64,000 bases of DNA, from positions 124,001 to 188,000 of the forward strand of contig NZ_JANBVS010000003.1 in NCBI RefSeq assembly GCF_024586915.1. Direction: 5' to 3'. This DNA comes from Bradyrhizobium sp. SRS-191. GTDB taxonomy: Bacteria > Pseudomonadota > Alphaproteobacteria > Rhizobiales > Xanthobacteraceae. Both the position numbers and the translations under genes were made by a program. Below the pieces are notes generated by a model. It saw nothing but the letters and a program-made list of their open reading frames with translations. It searched no databases and had not been told where the DNA came from. Shown piece by piece: positions 18,245-26,700 of this stretch (position 1 is its first letter; the number at the start of each line of letters is the position of its first letter).

Positions 18245-19129
18245 TCACGCGGCCGCAGCCTGCAACTGCGACGGACGGATGATCTCGATCGAACGCGGAC
18301 CGACGATGCGGATGGCCCCACCGAGTTGGAGAACCGCGCCTTCGATCTGACCATCCGCCAGCAAGGCTTGCGCGCATCGCTCGCCCGATGCCAGCGCGAT
18401 TGCGACGTCGGCATCGCTGAGGTCTCCGACCCCGCATGTGACGGGCCGCTGACCGAGATCGCTGTCCGGCTGCAACTCGCAGGCAGGACGACGGAGCACT
18501 GCCGGATGTCCGGGCAGATCCACAGCATTGCCAATCACGGTCGCAGCAGCGTCGGCCTGCGCGGCGGTCCTGGCCAGCACCGTGACTGCGTCGGCGATGC
18601 CGAGCGAAAAGCTGCGGCCGTGGCGTCCTGAGGTGGCGACGCCGCTGACCTCATCGGCTGCGCGCAGCGTCATCCGGCGCATGGTTCCGGCGCTGTCCGG
18701 CCGATCCATCAGCCCGACGCTGAACGTCGCGGCGTCCCGCAGCTGCAGCGCGATGTCGCCGCCATTGTTGACATAGGCGCGCGTGAGCTTCGCCGCGCTC
18801 AGCATCGCGCCGAGGATTTCCTCCGCCACGGCACCGGCGACGGCCGCCATCGGCGTGATGAACATCTCGGCTGCGAACGGCGCCACCGCCGCATGCATGC
18901 GACGAGCGACGACACCATTCAGAGGACAACCGAGATCAGCAGCCTTGCGCAGCTCGGGCAGCTCCGAACAGAGCTCATCGAGCAGCCCCGTGAAGCGCTT
19001 CGCAGCCGCCTGGTAGGCGGCGCGCATATCAGCCTCCGAGCCGTCGGCGCCGATGATCAGATCGATCGGCCCATCCTGCAGGTGCAGCCGCCGGTCCGGC
19101 AACAGCGCGATCTGGGGCTGGCGGCTCAT
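18245..19129 (-). CDS. UPF0280 family protein (ApbE superfamily)
   Basis: A 294-residue protein of the UPF0280 family, related to the ApbE flavin transferases. Visible are LPDRRLHLQDGPIDLIIGAD near the N-terminus, FITPMAAVAGAVAEEIL, and YVNNGGDIALQL, the last resembling the nucleotide-site motif of ApbE. ATG at 19129 overlaps the reductase stop as ATGA. UPF0280 has no established reaction. Translational coupling to a redox flavo/iron-sulfur enzyme suggests that it may help attach or insert a cofactor in that enzyme. The open frame continues upstream into the reductase gene, but that part is a shadow. Confidence 0.8.
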   Translation of the reverse strand: MSRQPQIALLPDRRLHLQDGPIDLIIGADGSEADMRAAYQAAAKRFTGLLDELCSELPELRKAADLGCPLNGVVARRMHAAVAPFAAEMFITPMAAVAGAVAEEILGAMLSAAKLTRAYVNNGGDIALQLRDAATFSVGLMDRPDSAGTMRRMTLRAADEVSGVATSGRHGRSFSLGIADAVTVLARTAAQADAAATVIGNAVDLPGHPAVLRRPACELQPDSDLGQRPVTCGVGDLSDADVAIALASGERCAQALLADGQIEGAVLQLGGAIRIVGPRSIEIIRPSQLQAAAA

Positions 19130-20577
19130 GCGCCCTGCCCCGGCCACGGCAACTGACGAATATCCTTGCTGACGTCTTTGAGTGACGCGAGCGGCTGCAC
19201 ATAGTCCATATGACCGCCGAGCGCCTCGTAGTCGGACAGTGCCATGGTAAACTCGATCGGCGCCACCAGCGCCGGCGTCGGCACATAGCCGAAGGCGCCG
19301 GCCGGCATCTGCGTCACGTCGACCATGTAGGTAATGCCGCCGCCCGGCCAGACATAGACGGGCGCGCCGCCCGAGGTGACGCGCGTCAGCGCATCCTTGA
19401 CCGAGCGCGTCAGCCGCACCGGATTGTCGGTCACGCCCGCCCGCAGCGAGCCGCCGGCGCCGGCCATGAACAGCACGGTACACAGCGCCGGCTCGCAATT
19501 CTCCTGGATACGGTCGACCGAGAACTGCAGCTCGGCCGGCATGTCGCGCTGAACGGGCTTCAAGTCGTCGTCGAGCACGTAGTAGCCCGCATGCTCGCCG
19601 GTGGTCGACACCATCAGCAGCGTCGTGCCCGGCTTCGCCGTCTTCGGATCGAACGGCCCGAGAATGGCGAGCGGATCGGAAATGTCGGTGCCGCCCCAGC
19701 CCGTGCCGGGCTGCGCGACCTGGAAGTAACGGCCGGGCGTCGAGCGCCGGCCCTTCATCTTGATGCCGGTCGAGGGGATGTCGAGCAGTTTGCCGGCCTG
19801 GTGTTCCGACAGCACCCCGGTGATATGGTCGTCGACCACGACGACCTCGTCGACCTTGCCCTGCCACTGCTTGGCGAACATGCCGATCGTCGCTGAGCCG
19901 CAGCCGACGCGCATGCGCTCTTCCTTGACGCCGTTGACGATCGGCGGCTGCCCGGCCTGCACGATCACGCTGGCGCCGCCGTCGATCGTGAGCTCCACGG
20001 CCTTGCGGTTGCTGAGGTCCATCAGCGCATCGCAGGTGACGCGCCCCTCCTTCTTCGAGCCGCCGGTGAGATGATGCACGCCGCCGAGCGACAGCATCTG
20101 CGAGCCGTATTCGCTGGTCGTGACGTGACCGACGGCCTCGCCGTCGACACGCACCGTCGCGGCTTCCGGCCCGAGATAGCGGTCGGTGTCGATCTTCACC
20201 TTGACACCGCAATAGCTGAAGATTCCCTCGGTCACCACGGTGACCATGTCGACGCCTTCCACCTGCGACGACACGATGAACGGCGCCGGCTTGTAGTCCG
20301 GATAGGTCGTACCCGCTCCGATCGCGGTGACGAACAGCTCAGGCTGATGCACGATCTTGCCGTCCCAGTCGCCGCTGGCCTGGAACGGCACCAGCTTGCC
20401 GCCATGCGACACGGCACGCTCCAGAAGGATGTGAGGATCGACGCGCACCAGCACGCCGTCCTGATTGGCGTAGCGATCGCAGGCGCCGGCCGCGCCCGGC
20501 TTGATGTAGCACATCACCGGACAGGCATCGCAGCGGATCTTGTCTCCTGCACTCTCGCTCGCCGTCTCAGTCGCCAT
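19126..20577 (-). CDS. 6-hydroxynicotinate reductase
   Basis: A 483-residue protein with an N-terminal ferredoxin-like cysteine cluster (Cys16, Cys19, Cys23, Cys33 in CDACPVMC...GAC) and a large C-terminal part containing RVGCGSATIGMF and a glycine-rich GAGGSLRAG. It resembles the iron-sulfur flavoenzyme that reduces 6-hydroxynicotinate to 1,4,5,6-tetrahydro-6-oxonicotinate in Eubacterium barkeri. The enamidase that uses this product is encoded in the same island and the hydroxylase that supplies the substrate is divergent from it. It heads a minus-strand operon. The low-potential electron donor, probably a ferredoxin, is not encoded in the window. Confidence 0.8.
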   Translation of the reverse strand: MATETASESAGDKIRCDACPVMCYIKPGAAGACDRYANQDGVLVRVDPHILLERAVSHGGKLVPFQASGDWDGKIVHQPELFVTAIGAGTTYPDYKPAPFIVSSQVEGVDMVTVVTEGIFSYCGVKVKIDTDRYLGPEAATVRVDGEAVGHVTTSEYGSQMLSLGGVHHLTGGSKKEGRVTCDALMDLSNRKAVELTIDGGASVIVQAGQPPIVNGVKEERMRVGCGSATIGMFAKQWQGKVDEVVVVDDHITGVLSEHQAGKLLDIPSTGIKMKGRRSTPGRYFQVAQPGTGWGGTDISDPLAILGPFDPKTAKPGTTLLMVSTTGEHAGYYVLDDDLKPVQRDMPAELQFSVDRIQENCEPALCTVLFMAGAGGSLRAGVTDNPVRLTRSVKDALTRVTSGGAPVYVWPGGGITYMVDVTQMPAGAFGYVPTPALVAPIEFTMALSDYEALGGHMDYVQPLASLKDVSKDIRQLPWPGQGA

Positions 20578-20634
20578 GCAGAGAAGCCCATCTTGAAGCC
20601 GGGGCGGCGCACCGCCGTCCGCCGAGGCAATTCG

Positions 20635-20646
20635 TTCGTATACGAA
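20635..20646. promoter_or_regulatory. TTNGTNNACNAA operator, copy 2 (reductase operon)
   Basis: TTCGTATACGAA is a perfect 12-bp palindrome 58 bp upstream of the 6-hydroxynicotinate reductase start. It is the best copy of the motif shared by the three transcription units of the island. Its position near the presumed promoter fits repression in the absence of substrate. Confidence 0.6.
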
Positions 20647-20782
20647 TGATGTCGCGCCCGTCCGCCGACTGTCAAGCGCCAGCGCGAGCGAAAAGCAGGT
20701 TTGCCGGATAATCGATCAGTTTGCCCTGCACAATGACGACAAATCGTGCACACGCTGCACCGCGAAACGCGGTACTTGCATG

Positions 20783-20794
20783 TTAGTACACAAA
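20783..20794. promoter_or_regulatory. TTNGTNNACNAA operator, copy 3 (nicAB unit)
   Basis: TTAGTACACAAA lies 66 bp before the nicA-like start codon, on the other side of the same divergent gap. It matches the palindrome in nine of twelve positions, including the GT, AC and outer TT/AA positions. Confidence 0.5.
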
Positions 20795-20859
20795 CGATAG
20801 GCTCAGGGCGATCACGATCGCATCCTCGTTAACGATATCACAGCGGACGACAGAAGGGC

Positions 20860-21342
20860 ATGACGCCAGCAACGATTCGGCTGACCGTGAACGGACAGAC
20901 GCATGACGTCGCCGTCGCGCCCGAGACGCCCCTGCTCCATCTGCTGCGCAACGATCTCGCTTTGAACGGCCCCAAATACGGCTGCGGCCTCGGCGAGTGC
21001 GGCGCCTGCACCGTGCTGATCGACGGCCGCGCCGCGCGCTCCTGCGTGATTCCGATCGAAGGCTGCGCTGGCCGAAGCGTGACCACATTGGAAGGCCTGG
21101 GAACGCGCGAGGCGCCGGATCCCGTGCAGCAGGCCTTCATCGCCGAGCAGGCCGCGCAATGCGGCTACTGCCTCAACGGCATGATCATGACGACCAAGGC
21201 GCTGCTGGCGATCAAGCCCGATCCGTCGCTCGACGAGATCAAGCAGGCGCTGCGCTACAATCTCTGCCGCTGCGGCGCGCATGTCGAAATTCTCCGCGCG
21301 GCGATGCGCGCGGCCGGCCACACGCTCGAGGCGCTGGACTGA
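20860..21342 (+). CDS. nicA: Nicotinate dehydrogenase iron-sulfur subunit (NicA-like)
   Basis: A 160-residue protein with two [2Fe-2S] clusters. The plant-type cluster is formed by Cys42, Cys47, Cys50 and Cys62 and the second by Cys101, Cys104, Cys136 and Cys138 (QCGYC and LCRCG). It is the small subunit of a xanthine-dehydrogenase-family hydroxylase. Its length matches NicA of Pseudomonas putida (about 157 residues), and the next gene encodes the matching large subunit with haem domains. The pair should hydroxylate nicotinate at C6 and pass electrons to cytochrome c. The stop codon overlaps the next start (TGATG). Isoquinoline oxidoreductase subunits look alike, so the substrate rests on context. 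Confidence 0.82.
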   Translation: MTPATIRLTVNGQTHDVAVAPETPLLHLLRNDLALNGPKYGCGLGECGACTVLIDGRAARSCVIPIEGCAGRSVTTLEGLGTREAPDPVQQAFIAEQAAQCGYCLNGMIMTTKALLAIKPDPSLDEIKQALRYNLCRCGAHVEILRAAMRAAGHTLEALD

Positions 21343-24300
21343 TGACTGAGAGCGTCATGACGACAGCCGATCATCCGGGCGGCATGCTGACCGTCGAGCG
21401 CAGCACGGCCGGCGGCTCATCCGAAACCTTCATCAGAATCACCGCGGCAGGCGAGGTCTCGGCCTTCAACGGCCATGTCGATCTCGGCACCGGCATTCGC
21501 ACCGCCCTGGGACAGATCGTCGCAGAAGAGCTCGACGTCTCCTTCGCCCGGGTTGTGGTCGTGCTCGGAGACACCGCAATCGTGCCCAACCAGGGCGCAA
21601 CCATCGCCAGCGAGACCATCCAGATCACCGCCGTGCCGCTGCGCCAGGCGGCCGCGCAGGCGCGCGCCTTTTTGCTGGCGCGAGCGGCGACGCAGCTCGG
21701 CCTTGCCGCCGGGGACCTGACGATCGAGGACGGGCTTGTCCGAGGCCCCAACAACCGTGTGCTCAGCTATGGCGAACTGATCGGCGACGACACGGTCCGC
21801 CTCGAGCTCACCGACGACATCGCCGTCAAATCCGTGGACAACTACCAGGTCGTCGGGCGCTCTGTGCCACGTGTCGATCTGCCGGCGAAGGCGACAGGCG
21901 AGCTGACTTACGTGCACGACGTGCGCGTGCCCGGCATGCTGCACGGTCGTGTCGTGCGCCCGCCTTATGCTGGAGTCGACGCCGGTCCCTTCATCGGCAC
22001 CAGTCTGCTCGGGGTCGATAAAGAGTCGGTGCGCGATATCCCTGGCTTGGTCGACGTCGTCGTGATCGGCGACTTCATCGGTGTCGTCGCCGAGCGCGAG
22101 GAGCAGGCGATCCGCGCCGCCGAACGGCTGAAGGTGAAGTGGAAGCCGGTGCCGACCTTGCGCGATCTCGACGATGTCGAGAATGCGCTGCGCGTCAATC
22201 CGTCCGCGCCGCGCCGGCTGCTCGATAAGGGCGACGTCGATGCCGCAATCGAAGGCGCAGCCAAGCCGATGCGACGGACGTATCTCTGGCCGTATCAGAT
22301 GCATGGCTCGATCGGGCCATCCTGCGCCGTCGCCGATTATTGCGAAGGCCAGATCCGGATCTATTCGGGCACGCAGAACCCTCACCTCCTGCGCGCCGAT
22401 CTCGCCAAGCTGATCGACTGCCCCGAGCACCAGATCGAGCTGATCCGGCTGGAGGCCGCCGGCTGTTACGGCCGCAACTGCGCCGACGACGTCACCGCCG
22501 ACGCTGTGCTGCTGTCGCGCGCGGTCGGCCGTCCGGTGCGCGTGCAGCTGACACGCGAGCAGGAGCATGTGTGGGAGCCGAAGGGCACGGCCCAGCTGAT
22601 GGACGTCAATGGCGGGCTCAATGCCGACGGCTCGGTCGCCGCCTACGAGTTCGCGACGCGCTATCCGTCGAACGGCGCGCCGACCCTGGCGCTGCTGCTC
22701 ACCGGACGCATCGCGCCGGAGCCTGCGGTGTTCGAGATGGGCGACCGCACCGCGATCCCGCCCTACGACTACGACCACATGCGCGTGACCGCGCATGACA
22801 TGCCGCCGATCGTGCGCGCCTCCTGGATCCGCGGCGTCTCGGCGCTGCCCAATACGTTTGCGCACGAATCCTATATCGACGAGCTCGCCGCGGAGGCTGA
22901 AGTCGATCCGATCGAATACCGGCTGCGCTATCTGAAGGACGAGCGCGCGCGCGATCTCGTCAACGCTGTGGCCGAGCGCGCCGGCTGGCGGCCGCGTCCG
23001 GTGCGGGAAGAGAAGACGCCGGAGAATGGCGTCGTACACGGCCGCGGCTTCGCCTACGCGCTCTACGTCCACAGCAAGTTTCCCGGCTACGGCGCGGCCT
23101 GGTCGGCCTGGATCGCCGATGTCGCGGTCAACACCACGACCGGTGATGTCAGCGTCACCCGCGTGATCGCCGGCCAGGACTCCGGCCTGATGATCAATCC
23201 GGATGGCGTGCGCCACCAGATCGAAGGCAACGTCATCCAGTCCACCAGCCGGGCGCTGATGGAGGAGGTCCCGTTCTCCCGCGGCAAGGTCGTGGCGCGC
23301 GAATGGGGCGCCTACCCGATCATCACCTTCCCCGACGTGCCCAAGATCGACGTGCTGATGCTGCCGCGGCCGGATCAGCCCCCCCTTGGCGTCGGCGAGT
23401 CCGCATCGGTGCCGAGCGCCGCCGCCATCGCCAACGCGATCTACGACGCCACGGGCGTGCGCTTCCGCGAGCCCCCGTTCACGCCGGAGCGAATCCTGAA
23501 AGGTTTGCGCGGCGACGAGGTCGAGTCCGCCAAGCCGCAGCCGTTGCCAGCTCCGAATAAGCCAGCGGCCACTTGGCTCAAGCCGTTCGCAAAGCGCGGC
23601 GGCCTCGTCGCCAGCGCCGTCGCGGCCTGCGCCGCGGCCATCGGCGTCGCGACCGCCGTGCTGCCATGGCGCGCCATCGCGCCGATCACGCGTCCTGATC
23701 CCTCGGTCTATTCAGCGGCGACGATCGCGCGCGGCGAGGCACTTGCGGCGCTCGGCAATTGCGCCGTGTGTCACACCTCGGATGGCGGCTTGATCAATGC
23801 TGGCGGCCGCGCGCTGGAGACGCCGTTCGGGACGATCTTCAGCACAAACATCACGCCGGATGTCGAGACCGGGATCGGCGCCTGGTCCTATCCCGCCTTC
23901 GAGCGCGCGATGCGCGAAGGCGTGCACCGCGATGGCCGGCAGCTCTATCCGGCGTTTCCCTACACACATTTTGCCCGCACCGGTGATGCCGACCTGCAGG
24001 CGCTGTACGCCTATCTGATGGCGCAGCCGCCGGTTCATCAGCAGGCGCCCGGCAATGCGCTCAGCTTCCCGGTCAACCTGCGGCCGCTGGTCGCCGGGTG
24101 GAATGCGCTGTTTCACAGCACCGAAGCGTTCAAACCCGATCCGACCAGATCAGAGCCGTGGAATCGCGGCTTCTACCTCGTCGAAAGCCTCGGCCATTGC
24201 AGCGCCTGTCACTCGCCACGCAACGCGCTCGGCGCCGAGCAGCGCAATGCGTATCTCGCAGGCGGCTTCGCCGATGGCTGGGAAGCACCGGCGCTGACCG

Positions 24301-24881
24301 CGCTCTCCTCAGCGCCGATCCCGTGGACGGAAGACGAACTCGTCACTTATCTCCGCACCGGCCACTCGCGTTTCCACGGCGTGGCCGCCGGTCCGATGGC
24401 GCCGATCGTCAAGGATCTCGCGAGGCTCCCCGATGCCGATATTCGCGCGATGGCGACCTATCTGGCCTCCTTCCAGCAGGCCGCGCCTGAGCCGGCAAAA
24501 TTGGAGACCCTGGCCACGGAGCTCGAAACGCGCACCAAGGTCACCTCTGCTTCGTCTCCCGCCGCACGGCTTTATCTCGGCGCCTGCGCCGTCTGTCACG
24601 AGGTCGGCGGCCTGCCACTGTTCGGGACCAGGCCCTCGCTCGCCGTCAACAGCAATCTGCACAGCGCGACGCCCGACAACCTGATCCAGGTCATCCTGCA
24701 TGGCATCATGAAGCCGGCCTCCTCCGACCTCGGCTACATGCCAGCGTTCAAGGACCATTTGAGCGACGCGCAGGTTGCCGAGCTCGTCTCCTACCTGCGC
24801 GGACAGTTCGCACCGGACAAGGCCGCCTGGACCGACGTGAATGCTGCCGTGAGCCGCATCCGCTCGGCCATGCCGCATTGA
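21342..24881 (+). CDS. nicB: Nicotinate dehydrogenase molybdopterin/tri-haem subunit (NicB-like)
   Basis: A 1179-residue fusion. Residues 1 to about 720 are the molybdopterin-binding part (GHVDLGTGIRTALGQIVAEELD; later LPPLGVGESASVPSAAAIANAI style motifs with PLGVGE). A hydrophobic stretch near 765-785 looks like a membrane anchor. Then come three c-type haem sites at Cys807 (CAVCH), Cys953 (CSACH) and Cys1082 (CAVCH). This is the architecture and length of Pseudomonas NicB (about 1190 residues). The start at 21342 overlaps the nicA stop. Haem attachment means that the C-terminal part faces the periplasm. Electrons from nicotinate hydroxylation would reach a cytochrome oxidase. Confidence 0.83.
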   Translation: MTESVMTTADHPGGMLTVERSTAGGSSETFIRITAAGEVSAFNGHVDLGTGIRTALGQIVAEELDVSFARVVVVLGDTAIVPNQGATIASETIQITAVPLRQAAAQARAFLLARAATQLGLAAGDLTIEDGLVRGPNNRVLSYGELIGDDTVRLELTDDIAVKSVDNYQVVGRSVPRVDLPAKATGELTYVHDVRVPGMLHGRVVRPPYAGVDAGPFIGTSLLGVDKESVRDIPGLVDVVVIGDFIGVVAEREEQAIRAAERLKVKWKPVPTLRDLDDVENALRVNPSAPRRLLDKGDVDAAIEGAAKPMRRTYLWPYQMHGSIGPSCAVADYCEGQIRIYSGTQNPHLLRADLAKLIDCPEHQIELIRLEAAGCYGRNCADDVTADAVLLSRAVGRPVRVQLTREQEHVWEPKGTAQLMDVNGGLNADGSVAAYEFATRYPSNGAPTLALLLTGRIAPEPAVFEMGDRTAIPPYDYDHMRVTAHDMPPIVRASWIRGVSALPNTFAHESYIDELAAEAEVDPIEYRLRYLKDERARDLVNAVAERAGWRPRPVREEKTPENGVVHGRGFAYALYVHSKFPGYGAAWSAWIADVAVNTTTGDVSVTRVIAGQDSGLMINPDGVRHQIEGNVIQSTSRALMEEVPFSRGKVVAREWGAYPIITFPDVPKIDVLMLPRPDQPPLGVGESASVPSAAAIANAIYDATGVRFREPPFTPERILKGLRGDEVESAKPQPLPAPNKPAATWLKPFAKRGGLVASAVAACAAAIGVATAVLPWRAIAPITRPDPSVYSAATIARGEALAALGNCAVCHTSDGGLINAGGRALETPFGTIFSTNITPDVETGIGAWSYPAFERAMREGVHRDGRQLYPAFPYTHFARTGDADLQALYAYLMAQPPVHQQAPGNALSFPVNLRPLVAGWNALFHSTEAFKPDPTRSEPWNRGFYLVESLGHCSACHSPRNALGAEQRNAYLAGGFADGWEAPALTALSSAPIPWTEDELVTYLRTGHSRFHGVAAGPMAPIVKDLARLPDADIRAMATYLASFQQAAPEPAKLETLATELETRTKVTSASSPAARLYLGACAVCHEVGGLPLFGTRPSLAVNSNLHSATPDNLIQVILHGIMKPASSDLGYMPAFKDHLSDAQVAELVSYLRGQFAPDKAAWTDVNAAVSRIRSAMPH

Positions 24882-25004
24882 GGCCGACGATGCTTCGCAC
24901 CCCCTTGGCGCCGCGACCACCACCCTGACGCGCATTCGAGCAGCGTTCTGCACGTAATTTCACCTTGCGGCAGATGGTTTGCCGCTTCTAGAATTTGGCA
25001 CTAG

Positions 25005-25021
25005 GTTCCGCAAAATGGAAC
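25005..25021. promoter_or_regulatory. Palindrome before the iclR gene, likely autoregulatory site
   Basis: GTTCC-GCAAAAT-GGAAC is a 17-bp dyad with perfect 5-bp arms, 14 bp before the start of the IclR-family gene. IclR-type operators often have TTCC...GGAA arms. It may control the gene itself and the transporter genes that follow without a gap. Confidence 0.5.
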
Positions 25022-25034
25022 AGACGGTATCATC

Positions 25035-25817
25035 ATGAGCGCCCTGACGAACGCCATCGACATCCTTCGCTGCTTCTCGACCACGCGGCCCGACCTCTCC
25101 TTCGCCGACGTCCAGGTCCTGACCGGCAAGCCCAAGAGCTCGACCTCGCGCCTGCTCCGCTCGCTGCGCGATTGCGGCCTGCTCGAGCAGGACCCGCACA
25201 GCCGGCGCTATCGCCCGGGCCTGCTGACCTTCGAGCTTGGCAGGCTGCACCGCGCCCATGACGATTTGCTCGCCATCGCCGAGCGCGAGCTGCGCGACGT
25301 CTGCGCGCGCACCGGGCACACCGGCTACATCGCGGTGCTCGACGGCTATCAGCAGGTCGTGCTGCGCATCGTGCCCGGCTCCAACCCGCTGCGCGTCGTC
25401 AACCCGCCGGGCCAGCGCACGCCGGCGATCGTCACCTCCAACGGGCGCGCGATGCTGGCGCGCCTGTCGGACCAGGACATCCGCGCGCGCGTGCCGCTCG
25501 ACTACCCCAAGGTCCCCGCCAATTCGCCGCAGAACTTCAATGAGCTGATGGCGCGGCTGAACGAGATCCGCCGCACCGGCATCTCGGACGCGGCCGACGA
25601 AGCCATCGAAGGCGTGGGATCGCAGGGCTTTGCGCTCGCCAGCGGCGAGAGCGGCGAGCTGATCGGCATCGCGGTGTCGTATTCGGTGCAGGCCACCACC
25701 GAGATCGAGCGGGCCAATGTCCGCCGTGAGCTCAACGCAATGGCCGCGAAGCTGCGGCGCATGACCGGCGACCCGCTGGGCCAGACCATCGAGCAACTGG
25801 CCGGACTGGCCTCCTGA
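25035..25817 (+). CDS. IclR-family transcriptional regulator
   Basis: A 260-residue protein with an N-terminal winged helix (SALTNAIDILRCFSTT; then KSSTSRLLRSLRDCGLL) and a C-terminal IclR effector domain (residues 80-250; GQRTPAIVTSNGRAML and GSQGFALASGE). These regulators usually control catabolic operons in response to a pathway intermediate. It follows nicB by 153 bp and its stop overlaps the next gene (TGATG). It is therefore likely the local regulator of the PotABCD-type transporter and the hydantoinase-type genes behind it, and possibly also of the nicotinate genes. Confidence 0.9.
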   Translation: MSALTNAIDILRCFSTTRPDLSFADVQVLTGKPKSSTSRLLRSLRDCGLLEQDPHSRRYRPGLLTFELGRLHRAHDDLLAIAERELRDVCARTGHTGYIAVLDGYQQVVLRIVPGSNPLRVVNPPGQRTPAIVTSNGRAMLARLSDQDIRARVPLDYPKVPANSPQNFNELMARLNEIRRTGISDAADEAIEGVGSQGFALASGESGELIGIAVSYSVQATTEIERANVRRELNAMAAKLRRMTGDPLGQTIEQLAGLAS

Positions 25818-26692
25818 TGCCGGGCAGCAGCGCGCCGCGCGTCAACAGCCTCGCGCTGTTGATCCTGCCGAGCGCGCTGCTGTTCGCGTTGTTCTTCTTC
25901 CTGCCGATCGGGCTGATGGCGGTGATGAGCGTGCTGACGGGAAACCCCGTCGTCATGCCGAATGTCGCGTTCACCACGAAACACTATGCCCGCATGGGCA
26001 ACGACAGCTATTATCTCGAGGTGATCTCGACCACGCTCCGGATCGGCCTCTGGACGACGCTGGTCGCGCTTGTCATCGGATATCCGCTGGCGCATTGGAT
26101 GGCGCGGATCAAGAGCCGCACCGGCCATGCACTGCTCCTGATGGCGGTGCTGGCCCCCATGCTGACCGGGATCGTCGTGCGCACCTTCGCCTGGATGACG
26201 CTGCTGTCCGACAAGGGCGTCATCAACCAGATCCTCATCTCGCTCGGGCTGATCGCAAGGCCGTTGCAGCTGATGTACAATGAGGCCGGAATCATCATCG
26301 GGCTCGTCCACATTTACGTGCCGTTCATGGTGCTGACTCTGACCGGCGTGATCGGCCGCATCGACGAGCGGCTCGAGCAGGCGGCGGAAAATCTCGGCGC
26401 GAGCCCCTGGCGCGCGTTCCTCGAAGTCACTCTGCCGCTCAGCCTGCCCGGCATCCTCGCCGGCTCGCTGCTGGTGTTCGCGCTCGCGATCAGCGCCTAT
26501 GTCACGCCGATCCTGCTCGGCGGCTTCCAGATCATGACCTTGCCGATCCTGATCTATCAGCAGATCTCGGCGAACTTCAACGTCGGCTTCGCGGCGGCCC
26601 TCGGCATGGTGCTGCTCGTGATCTCGCTTTCGCTCGTCATTGCCTACAATCATGTGCTCGGCCTCGTCTCGGGCCAGCGCGAGCTGCAGTGA
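25817..26692 (+). CDS. ABC transporter permease, PotB type
   Basis: A 291-residue inner membrane protein with six predicted hydrophobic helices and the EAA loop AAENLGASPWRAFLEVTLPL near residue 195. It belongs to the spermidine/putrescine/iron importer family (CUT-like MalF/PotB group). It forms a heterodimer with the permease encoded next. The start overlaps the iclR stop by one base. The compound carried is unknown; in such clusters polyamines are only one of many options. Confidence 0.88.
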   Translation: MPGSSAPRVNSLALLILPSALLFALFFFLPIGLMAVMSVLTGNPVVMPNVAFTTKHYARMGNDSYYLEVISTTLRIGLWTTLVALVIGYPLAHWMARIKSRTGHALLLMAVLAPMLTGIVVRTFAWMTLLSDKGVINQILISLGLIARPLQLMYNEAGIIIGLVHIYVPFMVLTLTGVIGRIDERLEQAAENLGASPWRAFLEVTLPLSLPGILAGSLLVFALAISAYVTPILLGGFQIMTLPILIYQQISANFNVGFAAALGMVLLVISLSLVIAYNHVLGLVSGQRELQ

Positions 26693-26700
26693 GGCCTACG

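Noticed and set aside
19130..20212. An N-terminal extension of the UPF0280 protein
   Set aside because: The frame is open but overlaps the reductase gene in another frame. Family homology starts at 19129, where a coupled ATG is found.
20997..21341. An N-terminal extension of the NicB-like subunit
   Set aside because: It is an out-of-frame reading of the nicA-like gene. The ATG at 21342 overlapping the nicA stop is the proper start.
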